64,000 nucleotides of DNA from Halomonas lysinitropha (lineage in GTDB: Bacteria > Pseudomonadota > Gammaproteobacteria > Pseudomonadales > Halomonadaceae), in assembly GCF_902500215.1 (NCBI RefSeq), contig NZ_CABVOU010000038.1, positions 35,725-99,724 on the forward strand. The letters run 5' to 3'. This document shows positions 7,979 to 17,165 of this stretch, piece after piece (within the stretch, counting starts at the first letter, position 1; the number at the start of each line of letters is the position of its first letter). The position numbers and the translations under genes are program-made. The notes below the pieces were generated by a model, which worked only from the letters and a program-made list of their open reading frames with translations, did no database searches and was not told where the DNA came from.

Positions 7979-8881
7979 TCATGGCGCCACGGCTCCCCAG
8001 ACGCCGGTGAGTACTTCCAGTGCCTCGGCAATCACCGCCTCCTCTCCACGGTCGCGCCGCCAGACGAAGCTCAGCGCGCAGGGCAGGCGCACGTCCTCGG
8101 CGATCACCAGGCCGCGCTCCTGGCGCTCGGCCATCGCCAGGGCGTCACGGGCCAGGCTGAGGCCCACGCCGGCGCGCACCAGGTCGAGCATGCAGGCTTC
8201 CTGATCGACCTGGGCCACGCCGTTGGGCCCGATGCCCAGCGGGCCGAGCACGCCGTCCAGCAGGCGATGATGGGCGGAGTTCTCGGGCGTGGTGATCCAG
8301 GGCAGGCTGGCCAGCCGGGGCCAGTCGGCGCCGGCCAGGCGGCTGTCCCAGCCGGTCGGGGCGATCACGTAGTAGTGAAAGTGCGTGAGCTCGCGGTGGG
8401 CGATCTCCGCGATGCCCGGCCCAGCGCCGGGTGGGGCCAAGAAGAAGCCCACATCCAGTTCCCCGCGACGCACCCACTCCAGCACGCTGCCGCTCATGCC
8501 GTGGTGCAGTTCGGTCTCGAGTTGCGGGGCGCGCTCCACCAGGCGGCGCAGGAAGGCCCCAAGGCGGATGAACTCCGGGTCGACGATGGTACCGATCTTG
8601 AGTCGGCCGCGCAGCGTGCTGTGCAAGGCCCGGGCGCTCTGCTCGAAGGCGGCCATGGTCGCCAGCGCCTTCTCGGCGGCCTCGAGCAGTGCGCGACCGT
8701 CGGCGGTGAGCTCCAGCCCCTGGGGGCGGCGCTGGAACAGCGTAAGGCCGAGGCTTGCCTGAAACTGCTTGAGCTTCAGGCTTACCGCCGGCTGGGTCAG
8801 GTGCAGTCGCTCGGCGGCGCGGGAGACGCTGCCTTCCCGGGCCACGGTGACGAAGGCACGCAGGGTCTGGAGGTCCTGCAC
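7979..8881 (-). CDS. LysR-family transcriptional regulator
   Basis: Regulator of 300 residues starting at GTG 8881 behind GAGGAAG. The N-terminal helix-turn-helix is SVSRAAERLHLTQPAVSLKLKQF (residues about 17-40), and the rest is a type-2 periplasmic-binding-like effector domain. It diverges from methylmalonate-semialdehyde dehydrogenase with a 179-bp gap, so it most likely controls that gene and the GMC oxidoreductase behind it, and perhaps TauE behind its own gene. The effector is unknown. Confidence 0.9.
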   Translation of the reverse strand: MQDLQTLRAFVTVAREGSVSRAAERLHLTQPAVSLKLKQFQASLGLTLFQRRPQGLELTADGRALLEAAEKALATMAAFEQSARALHSTLRGRLKIGTIVDPEFIRLGAFLRRLVERAPQLETELHHGMSGSVLEWVRRGELDVGFFLAPPGAGPGIAEIAHRELTHFHYYVIAPTGWDSRLAGADWPRLASLPWITTPENSAHHRLLDGVLGPLGIGPNGVAQVDQEACMLDLVRAGVGLSLARDALAMAERQERGLVIAEDVRLPCALSFVWRRDRGEEAVIAEALEVLTGVWGAVAP

Positions 8882-8945
8882 GGTGTCGCTTCCTCGATGT
8901 GGTGTGATATCAGCTGAACTTATACTCTGGTTTTGAATTTCTCAA

Positions 8946-8962
8946 TTGAACCTGGCGTTCAA
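8946..8962. promoter_or_regulatory. Candidate LysR operator upstream of mmsA
   Basis: A perfect interrupted palindrome TTGAA-N7-TTCAA contains the T-N11-A core typical of LysR-type binding sites. It lies in the divergent intergenic region, 98 bp before mmsA. On the minus strand, TTGAGA (8940-8945) and TATAAG (8919-8924) with a 15-bp spacer could be the LysR promoter, placing the palindrome for autorepression. This is inference from position and symmetry. Confidence 0.5.
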
Positions 8963-9060
8963 GCGGCTAATCTTGGCGCCAATGGGTCCAGTTCTGTCAC
9001 TTCCCATCACCGAAAACGGACGCCCATCCCCGATTCCGACAACGACGCGACGAGGCCGCC

Positions 9061-10572
9061 ATGAGCACAGCCAGTATCCAGCATTATATCAACGGGCAAA
9101 TGTCAGCCGGCGAATCCGGCCAGCTCCAGGCCGTGACCAACCCGGCCACCGGCCAGGTGACCGGCCAGGTGGCCCTGGCCTCGAGTGCCGACGTGGACAC
9201 GGCAGTGGCCGCCGCCGAGGCGGCCTTTCCGGCCTGGGCCGATACCCCGCCGATCCGCCGCGCTCGGGTGATGTTCAAGTTCCTCCAGCTGCTCAATGAG
9301 CACAAGGACGAGCTGGCCCGTGCCATCACCCTCGAGCATGGCAAGGTGTTCAGCGATGCCCAGGGCGAGGTGGCTCGCGGCATCGACATCGTCGAGTTCG
9401 CCTGCGGCGTCCCGCAGCTGCTCAAGGGCGACTATACCGAGCAGGTCGGCACCGGCATCGACAACTGGACGATGCGCCAGCCGCTGGGCGTGGTCGCGGG
9501 TATCACGCCGTTCAACTTCCCGGTCATGGTGCCGATGTGGATGTTCCCCCTCGCCATCGCCACCGGCAACACCTTCATCCTCAAACCGAGCCCGCTGGAT
9601 CCCAGCGCCTCGCTGCTGATCGCCGAGCTGCTCAAGCAGGCGGGACTGCCGGATGGCGTCTTCAACGTGGTGCAGGGGGACAAGGACTCGGTGGAGGCGC
9701 TGCTCGACCATCCCGACGTCAAGGCGCTGTCGTTCGTCGGTTCCACGCCCATCGCCAACCTGATCTACGAGCGGGGAGCCCGCCATGGCAAGCGCATCCA
9801 GGCCCTGGGCGGCGCCAAGAACCATATGGTGGTGATGCCCGATGCCGACCTCGACAAGGCGGTGGATGCGCTGATCGGCGCCGCCTACGGCAGTGCCGGC
9901 GAGCGCTGCATGGCGATCAGCGTGGCGGTGCTGGTGGGGGAGGTGGCCGACCAGGTCGTGCCACGGGTGGCCGAGCGCGCTCGTGCGCTCAAGGTCAAGA
10001 ACGGCCTGGAGCCGGATGCCGAGATGGGCCCCATCGTCACTGCCCAGGCCCACCAGCGCATCACCGGCTACATCGAGAAGGGCGTGAGCGAGGGCGCCGA
10101 ACTGGTGGTCGATGGCCGCGATTTCGACACCGGTGCCACCGGCGAGGATTGCCGCGAGGGGTTCTGGATGGGAGGCACCCTGTTCGACCATGTCACGCCG
10201 GAGATGACCATCTACAAGGAAGAGATCTTCGGCCCGGTGCTGGTCTGCGTTCGGGTGCCCGACATCGCCACCGCCATCCAGCTGATCGATGACCATGAGT
10301 TCGGCAACGGCGTGAGCTGCTTCACCGAGAGCGGCAGCGTGGCCCGTGAATTCGGTCGTCGCATCCAGGTCGGCATGGTCGGCATCAATGTGCCGATCCC
10401 GGTGCCCATGGCCTGGCACGGCTTCGGTGGCTGGAAGCGCTCGCTGTTCGGCGACACCCACGCCTATGGTGAAGAGGGCGTGCGCTTCTATACCAAGCAG
10501 AAGTCGATCATGCAGCGCTGGTCCGACTCCATACATGGCGGCTCCGAGTTCGCCATGCCGACGCATAAATAA
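9061..10572 (+). CDS. mmsA: CoA-acylating methylmalonate-semialdehyde dehydrogenase
   Basis: Oxidises methylmalonate semialdehyde or malonate semialdehyde with NAD+ and CoA, giving propionyl-CoA or acetyl-CoA plus CO2; used in valine, inositol and beta-alanine breakdown. 503 residues, full family length. Visible motifs are the cofactor-binding [26 protein letters not shown] and SFVGSTPIA, and the catalytic Cys283 in [11 protein letters not shown]; the general-base Glu of ordinary aldehyde dehydrogenases is absent at LGGAKNH, as expected for the CoA-acylating family. ATG 9061 follows GAGGCCGCC. Probably in one transcript with the GMC oxidoreductase 61 bp downstream, under the divergent LysR. 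No mmsB is seen. Confidence 0.93.
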   Translation: MSTASIQHYINGQMSAGESGQLQAVTNPATGQVTGQVALASSADVDTAVAAAEAAFPAWADTPPIRRARVMFKFLQLLNEHKDELARAITLEHGKVFSDAQGEVARGIDIVEFACGVPQLLKGDYTEQVGTGIDNWTMRQPLGVVAGITPFNFPVMVPMWMFPLAIATGNTFILKPSPLDPSASLLIAELLKQAGLPDGVFNVVQGDKDSVEALLDHPDVKALSFVGSTPIANLIYERGARHGKRIQALGGAKNHMVVMPDADLDKAVDALIGAAYGSAGERCMAISVAVLVGEVADQVVPRVAERARALKVKNGLEPDAEMGPIVTAQAHQRITGYIEKGVSEGAELVVDGRDFDTGATGEDCREGFWMGGTLFDHVTPEMTIYKEEIFGPVLVCVRVPDIATAIQLIDDHEFGNGVSCFTESGSVAREFGRRIQVGMVGINVPIPVPMAWHGFGGWKRSLFGDTHAYGEEGVRFYTKQKSIMQRWSDSIHGGSEFAMPTHK

Positions 10573-10633
10573 GACTGACTACCATCGCGCGGACAGAGGC
10601 GCCGTCGGCAGCGTGAAGAGGAGGTCCTACGCC

Positions 10634-12295
10634 ATGGCTGAACAAGAATTCGACTACATCATCGTGGGCGCCGGCACCGCCGGCTGCCTGCTCGCCAACC
10701 GCCTGAGCGCCGATCCGGCCAACCGGGTGCTGCTAATCGAGGCAGGGGGCCGCGACAACTACCACTGGATTCACATCCCCGTGGGCTACCTCTACTGCAT
10801 CGACAACCCGCGTACCGACTGGTGCTTTCGCACCGAGGCTGACCCCGGCCTCAATGGCCGTTCGCTGATCTATCCCCGAGGCAAGACCCTGGGCGGCTGT
10901 TCCAGCATCAACGGCATGCTCTATATCCGTGGCCAGTCGCGCGACTACGACGGCTGGGCTGAGGCCACCGGCGACGACGCCTGGCGCTGGGAGAACTGCC
11001 TGCCCGACTTCATGAAGCACGAGGATCATTGTCGTCTGGATGCTGGCGGTGACGCCGACGCGGCGCACCGCGATTACCATGGCCACGGTGGCGAGTGGCG
11101 GATAGAGAGGCAGCGTCTCAGCTGGCAGGTGCTCGACGATTTTGCCACCGCGGCCGTGGAGGCCGGCATCCCCCGGACCCGCGATTTCAACCGCGGCGAC
11201 AACGAGGGAGTCGACTACTTCGAGGTCAACCAGCGCGCTGGCTGGCGCTGGAATACCTCCAAGGCCTTTCTGCGCGGGGTCGAGAAGCGCGACAACCTCA
11301 CTCTCTGGCACTCCACCCAGGTGCTGGGGCTCGACTTTCAGCCAGATGACGAGTCCGGCCAGGGCGATGAACCGCGCTGCACCGGCGTGCGTGTCGAGCG
11401 CGGCGGCGAGTCGATGACGGTGCGGGCCCACCGCGAGGTGATTCTCTCTGCCGGCGCCATCGGTTCGCCCCAGTTGCTGCAGCTCTCCGGTATCGGTCCC
11501 GCCGACCTGTTGCGCGAGCACGATATTCGGGTGATCCATGACCTGCCGGGGGTCGGCGAGAACCTGCAGGACCATCTGCAGATCCGCTCGGTCTACAAGG
11601 TGAAGGGCGCGAAGACTCTCAACACCATGGCCAACTCTCTCATGGGCAAGGCGAGGATCGGTCTGGAATACGTCCTGAAGCGCTCCGGTCCCATGAGCAT
11701 GGCGCCCTCGCAGCTGTGTGCCTTCACGCGCAGCAGCGACGCGTTCGAACATCCCAATATCGAGTACCACGTCCAGCCGCTGAGTCTTCCCGCCTTTGGT
11801 CAACCGCTGGATGACTTCCCGGCGATCACGGCGAGCGTGTGCAACCTCAATCCGACCAGTCGCGGCACGGTGCGCATCAAGAGCGCCGACCCGCGCCAGG
11901 CGCCGGCCATTGCGACCCACTACCTGAGCACTCCCGAAGATCGCAAGGTGGCGGCGGATTCGCTGCGGGTCACCCGGCGCATTGCCGAGCAGCCGGCCTT
12001 CGCGAAGTACTCGCCCGAGGAGGTCAAGCCGGGCCTGGAATATCAGAGTGACGATGACCTGGCCCGCCTGGCCGGTGATATCGGTACCACCATCTTCCAC
12101 CCGGTGGGCACCACGAAGATGGGGCGCGATGACGACCCCATGGCGGTGGTGGACTCTCACCTGCGGGTGCGCGGGGTGGCGGGACTGCGCGTGGTGGACG
12201 CGAGTGTCATGCCCACCATCACCAGCGGTAACACCAATTCGCCGACGCTGATGATCGCCGAGAAGGCCGCGCGGTGGATTCTCGACGCGGGGTAA
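10634..12295 (+). CDS. GMC-family FAD-dependent oxidoreductase (choline/alcohol dehydrogenase-like)
   Basis: Flavoprotein of 553 residues oxidising an alcohol to an aldehyde. The FAD-binding dinucleotide fold opens the protein (IIVGAGTAGCLLANRLS), followed by the GMC signatures GKTLGGCSSINGMLYIRG (about residues 82-99) and GAIGSPQLLQLSGIGP. The C-terminus carries the catalytic pair: His in FHPVGTTKMG and Asn in SGNTNSPTLM. The enzyme is close to BetA-type choline dehydrogenase in length, but the partner dehydrogenase here is MmsA-type rather than betaine aldehyde dehydrogenase, so another alcohol is likely. AAGAGGAGG precedes ATG 10634. Confidence 0.88.
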   Translation: MAEQEFDYIIVGAGTAGCLLANRLSADPANRVLLIEAGGRDNYHWIHIPVGYLYCIDNPRTDWCFRTEADPGLNGRSLIYPRGKTLGGCSSINGMLYIRGQSRDYDGWAEATGDDAWRWENCLPDFMKHEDHCRLDAGGDADAAHRDYHGHGGEWRIERQRLSWQVLDDFATAAVEAGIPRTRDFNRGDNEGVDYFEVNQRAGWRWNTSKAFLRGVEKRDNLTLWHSTQVLGLDFQPDDESGQGDEPRCTGVRVERGGESMTVRAHREVILSAGAIGSPQLLQLSGIGPADLLREHDIRVIHDLPGVGENLQDHLQIRSVYKVKGAKTLNTMANSLMGKARIGLEYVLKRSGPMSMAPSQLCAFTRSSDAFEHPNIEYHVQPLSLPAFGQPLDDFPAITASVCNLNPTSRGTVRIKSADPRQAPAIATHYLSTPEDRKVAADSLRVTRRIAEQPAFAKYSPEEVKPGLEYQSDDDLARLAGDIGTTIFHPVGTTKMGRDDDPMAVVDSHLRVRGVAGLRVVDASVMPTITSGNTNSPTLMIAEKAARWILDAG

Positions 12296-12323
12296 CACGG
12301 AGGTCATTTATCTCAATTAGTGT

Positions 12324-12352
12324 TTGACCTGCGCCCGGCATCGGCGCACTAT
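12324..12352 (+). promoter_or_regulatory. Candidate promoter of the cold-shock gene
   Basis: TTGACC at 12324-12329 and CACTAT at 12347-12352 are 17 bp apart. Transcription from here would give an untranslated leader of roughly 135 bases before the cold-shock ORF, the leader length typical of cspA-type genes. The -10 match is weak. The 200-bp gap otherwise holds no gene. Confidence 0.35.
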
Positions 12353-12495
12353 GCGCGCAGTAGGTTAGCAACTGGAACATCGCAAGTGGTCATCGAAAGC
12401 TCATAGCGTCGATCTCCCGGTGTAAGTTTCTTGTTTTACCCACTGCAACTCGGGTATTTCCCGGCACTATCTCACGCTATTCGAGGAATTCGATA

Positions 12496-12702
12496 ATGGC
12501 TACTGGCACAGTTAAGTGGTTCAACGACACCAAAGGCTTCGGCTTCATTTCTCCGGACGACAATGGTGACGACCTGTTCGCTCACTTCTCCGAGATCAAG
12601 GCCGAAGGCTTCAAGTCCCTGCAAGACGGTCAGAAGGTCTCCTTCGACGTCACCCAGGGCAAGAAAGGCCTCCAGGCTTCCAACATCCAGGTCATCGGCT
12701 GA
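12496..12702 (+). CDS. Cold-shock protein, CspA family
   Basis: Single-stranded nucleic-acid binding protein of 68 residues forming one OB-fold. The two RNA-binding motifs are visible: KGFGFI (RNP1) and DLFAHF (RNP2), and the N-terminus GTVKWFN is typical. It acts as an RNA chaperone in the cytoplasm. Strong ribosome site GAGGAA eight bases before ATG 12496. A long leader and a strong terminator bracket it as a single-gene transcript. CspA, CspC and CspE-type roles cannot be distinguished by sequence. Confidence 0.96.
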   Translation: MATGTVKWFNDTKGFGFISPDDNGDDLFAHFSEIKAEGFKSLQDGQKVSFDVTQGKKGLQASNIQVIG

Positions 12703-12742
12703 ACGTCGACCGACCCTGATGTGACCTGCCTCACGGCAGGTG

Positions 12743-12770
12743 AGAAAGGCCCGCGAAAGCGGGCCTTTCT
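12743..12770 (+). terminator. Rho-independent terminator of the cold-shock gene
   Basis: A perfect 12-bp stem AGAAAGGCCCGC/GCGGGCCTTTCT closes a GAAA tetraloop 40 bp after the cold-shock stop. The 3' arm itself ends in CTTTCT, which provides a U-rich end. Confidence 0.85.
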
Positions 12771-12843
12771 CGTATGCGGCATTCGAATTATTATACTAAT
12801 TAATTATAGATAGATTTCTAAAAATAACTTTTTAGAATATCCA

Positions 12844-14661
12844 GTGACGGTCACAATGGAGGCCTTTACCTCTTCGCCACCGGATCTGCCCATGCCGCTG
12901 GATGCCTGGCTCTCTCTCGTCGTCGTTACCGCCGTCTTCCCGCTGATGGCCTTCTCGCGCCTAGGCCCTGATATCGTGCTGCTTGGCGCGGTGATCCTGC
13001 TGCTTACACTGGGCGTGATCGACCCTGGCCAGGCCCTGGCGGGCTTCTCCAGCACGGGCCTGTTCACCGTGGCCTTCATGTATGTGCTGGTCACCAGCAT
13101 CCGCGAGACCGGCGGCATCGACCTGATCATCCGCCATGTGCTGGGGTGCCCTCGCAGCGAGGGGCGGGCGCTGATGCGCCTGCTGCTGCCGGTGGCCTCG
13201 CTGAGCGGCCTTATCAACAACACGCCCGTGGTGGCGACCTTCATCCCGGCCGTGCTGAGCTGGAGTCGGCGCGTGGCCATACCGGCGCATCGTCTGCTGA
13301 TGCCGCTCAGCTTTGCCTCCATCCTCGGCGGCACCATTACCCTGTTCGGCACCAGCACCAATCTGGTCGTGCATGGCCTGCTGATCGATCGTGACCCGGC
13401 GCTGACCATGGGGCTGTTCGATATTGCCTGGGTAGGAGTGCCGGTGGCCTTGGTGGGGCTGGTCTATCTGGTCCTGCTGGGACCGCGGCTGCTGCCGGCG
13501 CGGCGCGGGGCGGAGGCGGTCTTCGAGAATCCCCGCGAATTCACCATCGAGATGGAGGTGGATACCGACGGTCCGCTGGTCGATCGCACGGTGGAGGAGG
13601 CCGGGCTGCGCCACCTCCAGGAGCTGTTCCTGGTCGAGATCGAACGTGAGGGCAACATCGTCAGCGTGGTGGGGCCGGGCGAGCGACTCAAGGGCGGCGA
13701 CCGGCTGGTGTTTGCCGGCACCAGCGAGGGCGCCGTGGAATTGCAGCAGATTCGCGGCCTGGTACCGACTCGGCAAGGCGAGTCCAACCTCGAGAAGGAC
13801 TTCAAGGAGCGCCGCCTGGTGGAGGCGGTGGTCTCCGACCAGTGCCAGTTCATCGGCCGGCGCATTCGTGACGGTCACTTCCGGACCCTCTATGGCGCCG
13901 CCGTGCTGGCGGTGTGCCGCGGCGGCGAGCGGGTTGCCGGCAATCTCGGCCAGATTCGCCTGCAGCCCGCCGATGTGCTGCTGCTGGAGGCTCGCCCGCC
14001 TTTCATCGAGCGTCATCGCCAGTCACGGGATTTCCTGCTGATCAGCAAGGTCAACGGCTCGGCCCGCCCGGTCCACGAGAAGGCCTGGCTGGCCTGGGCC
14101 ATCCTGGCCGGCGTGGTGCTGCTGGCCACGCTGGGCGTGACCAGCATGATGAATGCCGCCATGCTGGGCGCAGCCCTGGCGCTGGCCACTGGCTGCTGCA
14201 CGGTAGGCGCAGCCAAGCGGGGCCTGGACACCCAGGTGCTGTTGACCATCGCCGCCTCCTTCGGCCTCGGCGCGGCGCTGGAAAGCTCGGGGGCGGCAGC
14301 CATGTTGGCCGATATTGCCCTGGGCCTGGCCGACGGCAGCCCCTGGTTGCTACTGGGCGCGGTTTACGTGCTGGTGACCCTGCTGACGTCCCTGGTGACC
14401 AACAACGCTGCCGCGGTGATCACCTTCCCGGTGGTCATGGCCAGCGCCGAGAATCTCGGCGTGAGTCCGATGCCCTACGTGGTCGCGGTGATGTTTGCCG
14501 CCTCGGCGAGTTTCCTGACGCCCATCGGATATCAGACCAACCTGATGGTCTTCGGTCCCGGTGGCTATCGCTTCACTGACTTCCTGCGCCTCGGCGGGTT
14601 CTTGAATCTGCTGACCGCCGTGGTGGCCCTGGCCCTGATTCCGCTGATCTGGCCATTCTGA
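12844..14661 (+). CDS. SLC13-family permease with two central RCK_C (TrkA-C) domains
   Basis: Membrane transporter of 605 residues, probably a Na+-coupled anion (sulfate or dicarboxylate) symporter. The N-terminal membrane half (to about residue 215) carries SGLINNTPVVATFIP and the C-terminal half (from about 415) the matching LVTNNAAAVITFPV; these NNxP-like hairpins are the anion/Na+ sites of the family. Between them lie two RCK_C domains, about residues 225-305 and 320-400, which may bind a regulatory ligand. The start is uncertain: GTG 12844, or ATG 12856 four codons later; neither has a clear ribosome site. The upstream 40 bp are strikingly AT-rich for this genome and probably contain the promoter. 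Confidence 0.85.
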   Translation: MTVTMEAFTSSPPDLPMPLDAWLSLVVVTAVFPLMAFSRLGPDIVLLGAVILLLTLGVIDPGQALAGFSSTGLFTVAFMYVLVTSIRETGGIDLIIRHVLGCPRSEGRALMRLLLPVASLSGLINNTPVVATFIPAVLSWSRRVAIPAHRLLMPLSFASILGGTITLFGTSTNLVVHGLLIDRDPALTMGLFDIAWVGVPVALVGLVYLVLLGPRLLPARRGAEAVFENPREFTIEMEVDTDGPLVDRTVEEAGLRHLQELFLVEIEREGNIVSVVGPGERLKGGDRLVFAGTSEGAVELQQIRGLVPTRQGESNLEKDFKERRLVEAVVSDQCQFIGRRIRDGHFRTLYGAAVLAVCRGGERVAGNLGQIRLQPADVLLLEARPPFIERHRQSRDFLLISKVNGSARPVHEKAWLAWAILAGVVLLATLGVTSMMNAAMLGAALALATGCCTVGAAKRGLDTQVLLTIAASFGLGAALESSGAAAMLADIALGLADGSPWLLLGAVYVLVTLLTSLVTNNAAAVITFPVVMASAENLGVSPMPYVVAVMFAASASFLTPIGYQTNLMVFGPGGYRFTDFLRLGGFLNLLTAVVALALIPLIWPF

Positions 14662-14736
14662 CGTCGCGACTTGCCTCGCCGTCTGCTCGCTATTGCGGTA
14701 GGGTGTCGCTTTTTGATCGACCATGGAAACCTGATC

Positions 14737-15405
14737 ATGAGCCAACCCGATGAATTGATCATCGAACCGAGAAGCGGCAAGCCCGCTGATGCCTGTCTCA
14801 TCATCCTTCACGGTCTGGGCGCCGACGGACACGACTTCGAACCGCTAGTGCCGGCGCTGCCCCTGCCCGACGATGTCAACGTGCGCTGCATTCTGCCCCA
14901 TGCGCCACGGCTCCCGGTGACCATCAACGGCGGCATGGTCATGCCTGCCTGGTACGATATCAAGGAGATGAGCCTCGATCGCCAGATCGACGAGCCACAG
15001 CTGATGGCCTCCGCCGAACGCATCCAGGCCTTGATGCGGGCACAGATCGCCCAGGGTATCGACAGTCGTCGCATCATCCTGGCGGGCTTTTCTCAGGGCG
15101 GCGCGGTGGCCTACCAGGCGGCCCTTTCCTTCGAGTCGCCGCTGGCCGGGCTGCTGGCTCTCTCCACCTACTTTGCCACCCCCGATAGCATCGAGATCTC
15201 CGATGCCAATCGTGACCTGCCCATCGAGGTACATCACGGCAGCTTCGATCCGGTGGTCCCCGAGTCGCTGGGCAAGGCCGGCTTCGAGAAGGTCAAATCC
15301 CTCGGCTATCCGGCACGCTATCGCCGCTATCCCATGGCTCACGCGCTCTGCCCGCAGCAGATCGCCGATATCGGCCGCTGGCTCGCCGAGCGACTCGCCC
15401 GCTGA
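14737..15405 (+). CDS. Alpha/beta-hydrolase carboxylesterase (acyl-protein-thioesterase-like)
   Basis: Cytoplasmic serine esterase of 222 residues. The nucleophile elbow is GFSQGGAVA, the catalytic Asp lies in GSFDPVVP, and the catalytic His is in MAHALCP; LHGLGADGHDF is the oxyanion region. These are the motifs of bacterial carboxylesterase/phospholipase family PF02230. ATG 14737 is chosen because the conserved region begins about 20 residues later; an upstream ATG at 14671 would add an unlikely leader. Natural substrate unknown; short-chain esters or lysophospholipids are typical. Confidence 0.92.
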   Translation: MSQPDELIIEPRSGKPADACLIILHGLGADGHDFEPLVPALPLPDDVNVRCILPHAPRLPVTINGGMVMPAWYDIKEMSLDRQIDEPQLMASAERIQALMRAQIAQGIDSRRIILAGFSQGGAVAYQAALSFESPLAGLLALSTYFATPDSIEISDANRDLPIEVHHGSFDPVVPESLGKAGFEKVKSLGYPARYRRYPMAHALCPQQIADIGRWLAERLAR

Positions 15406-15514
15406 GGACATTGGCAATTCTGCATGTGCTGCCTGCCATCCTGGGGTAGGGTGTGAAAGAGAGGGGGGAAGGAGCCCCCGTTTCGATACCGATGGGTAAC
15501 TCCCAGGGTGGGGT

Positions 15515-16858
15515 ATGGCACGAATCAGGGACATGTGGCAGACATGGAGCACGCAAAGGGCGGGCCGGGGGTCGCTGGCTGAGGTGCTGCTCGATGACTT
15601 CCCGGGGGTCGCGCTGCTTACCGATGCTTACGGCGTCGTCCTGCGCGTCAACCCGGGGTGCGAGCGGTATTGCGGCTCTCCTGCCAAGGCCCTCATCGGT
15701 CGCCGCATCACCTCCCTGGACGTTGACCCGCTGCATGGCGACATCAGCCATGCCCTGGCCCACTGTGTCGCACGCCGCCGACCCTGGCAGGGCGTGCTGC
15801 TGTGTCGCCGAGCCGATGGACGGCTGATCCACCAGGATGCCGTATTTCAACCCCTCGCCTCTGGTTCGAGCGAGCCGTTGCGGCTGCTGGTGACCCTCCA
15901 TGATGTCACCGAGCTGCGTCAACGAGCCCTGCATGACCACACCCTGCTGGAGCGCCTGCAGGGAACTCTCTCGCGGCTTCCCGGGGTGGTCTTCCAGCTT
16001 CGTCAGGATGCCCGGGGCAGGCTCGACTTTCTCTATTTCAGTGACGGGCTGCGGGCGCTAGCCGGCTTGTCGGCTGGCGCGGTGATGGACCGCGCCGACG
16101 CATTGCTGGAGCGGGTCCAGGGTGAGGACCGGGAAGCGCTGGTCACTTCCCTGGCTCAGTCCGCGGTGAGCCTGCAACCCTGGGAACTGGAGTTCCGTCT
16201 CGACACCCCTGAGGGTCCCCGCTGGCTCGAGGGGCGGGCCAGCCCTACTCGCCGTGGCGATGGCATCACCCTGTGGGATGGCCTTCTGCTTTGCATCACC
16301 TCGCGTAAGCAGGAAGAGCAACGCACTCAGCGTCTGGTCAGCACCGACATGCTCACTGGGGTGCTCAATCGCCGGGCCTTCTTCGATGCCGGCGAGGCCG
16401 TGCGTGCCCGAGCCGCCCGCCAGGGCCGCTCGGTGCCCCTGGCGATGCTCGACCTCGACCACTTCAAGCGTATCAATGACGCTCATGGTCATGCGGTCGG
16501 TGACCTGACGCTGCAGGCCTTCGCCACGACCTGTCGTGACTGCCTGCGCCCCTACGACCTCCTTGCTCGCCTCGGCGGTGAGGAGTTTGTCGTCATGCTG
16601 GTGGACACCTTGCCCGAGGATGCCTGGAGCGTACTCGACCGCCTGCGCGCCGAGGTGGAGGCGATCGAGATCGAGATAGCTGACACCACGCTGCGCATCA
16701 CGGTCAGCCTGGGGCTGGCGGTGCTGCCTCCCGAGGGGAGCCTTGACCTGGCGCTGTCTCAGGCCGACCAGGCGCTCTATCGGGCCAAGCATGAGGGACG
16801 CAATCGACTGGCGGGACCGACGGACGTTCCCGGAGTCCGTGAGGGGGAGCAGCAATGA
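15515..16858 (+). CDS. Diguanylate cyclase with PAS sensor domains
   Basis: Makes cyclic di-GMP from two GTP. 447 residues: a PAS-like domain at about 25-130 (DDFPGVALLTDAYG), a second PAS/PAC region at about 150-265, and a GGDEF domain from about 275. The active-site signature is GGEEF, which is competent, and five residues before it RPYD forms an intact RxxD product-inhibition site. No membrane segment or signal peptide is present, so it is cytoplasmic. Its 3' neighbour is the small zinc-ribbon gene 78 bp further on. No EAL domain is fused. Confidence 0.92.
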   Translation: MARIRDMWQTWSTQRAGRGSLAEVLLDDFPGVALLTDAYGVVLRVNPGCERYCGSPAKALIGRRITSLDVDPLHGDISHALAHCVARRRPWQGVLLCRRADGRLIHQDAVFQPLASGSSEPLRLLVTLHDVTELRQRALHDHTLLERLQGTLSRLPGVVFQLRQDARGRLDFLYFSDGLRALAGLSAGAVMDRADALLERVQGEDREALVTSLAQSAVSLQPWELEFRLDTPEGPRWLEGRASPTRRGDGITLWDGLLLCITSRKQEEQRTQRLVSTDMLTGVLNRRAFFDAGEAVRARAARQGRSVPLAMLDLDHFKRINDAHGHAVGDLTLQAFATTCRDCLRPYDLLARLGGEEFVVMLVDTLPEDAWSVLDRLRAEVEAIEIEIADTTLRITVSLGLAVLPPEGSLDLALSQADQALYRAKHEGRNRLAGPTDVPGVREGEQQ

Positions 16859-16936
16859 CGCTCCGGATGGCTGGAGAATTGCTGAGGATATCGGCAGGAT
16901 AGGGGCTATCCACCACGCCACACGAGGAGCATTGCC

Positions 16937-17158
16937 ATGTCCCTGTCGGAAGATTTTCGCCTGCCGGTCGCCTGTCCGAGCTGCGGCAGCCACCTGATGC
17001 GGGTCTCCCAGGTGAAGAACCCGGATGACGAGGTGCACTGTGCCTCCTGCCATCGCTTCATCTGCCTCTGGCACGAGGCGCAGACCGTCCTCAAGAAGGG
17101 CCCGTGCAGCGAGAGCGAGGCCTTGATCGAGAAGGCCGTCAACCGCGTCAACCGCTGA
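16937..17158 (+). CDS. Small zinc-ribbon protein of unknown function
   Basis: Protein of 73 residues with two Cys pairs, CPSCGS near residues 13-18 and CASCHRFIC near 35-43, spaced as in a treble-clef or zinc-ribbon knuckle. The C-terminal third is a charged helix. It has no membrane segment. GAGGAGCATTGCC precedes ATG 16937. Its stop lies only 7 bp before the first gene of the proton-channel cluster, so it probably belongs to that transcript; a role in assembling the membrane complex is possible but not shown. I do not recognise a named family. Confidence 0.75.
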   Translation: MSLSEDFRLPVACPSCGSHLMRVSQVKNPDDEVHCASCHRFICLWHEAQTVLKKGPCSESEALIEKAVNRVNR

Positions 17159-17165
17159 GTCGGCG

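Noticed and set aside
9103..10566. Long minus-strand frame opposite mmsA
   Set aside because: His/Gly-rich composition without any recognisable domain, entirely within a clear mmsA gene.
10733..12307. Long minus-strand frame opposite the GMC oxidoreductase
   Set aside because: Same antisense shadow effect; the plus-strand protein has complete GMC motifs.
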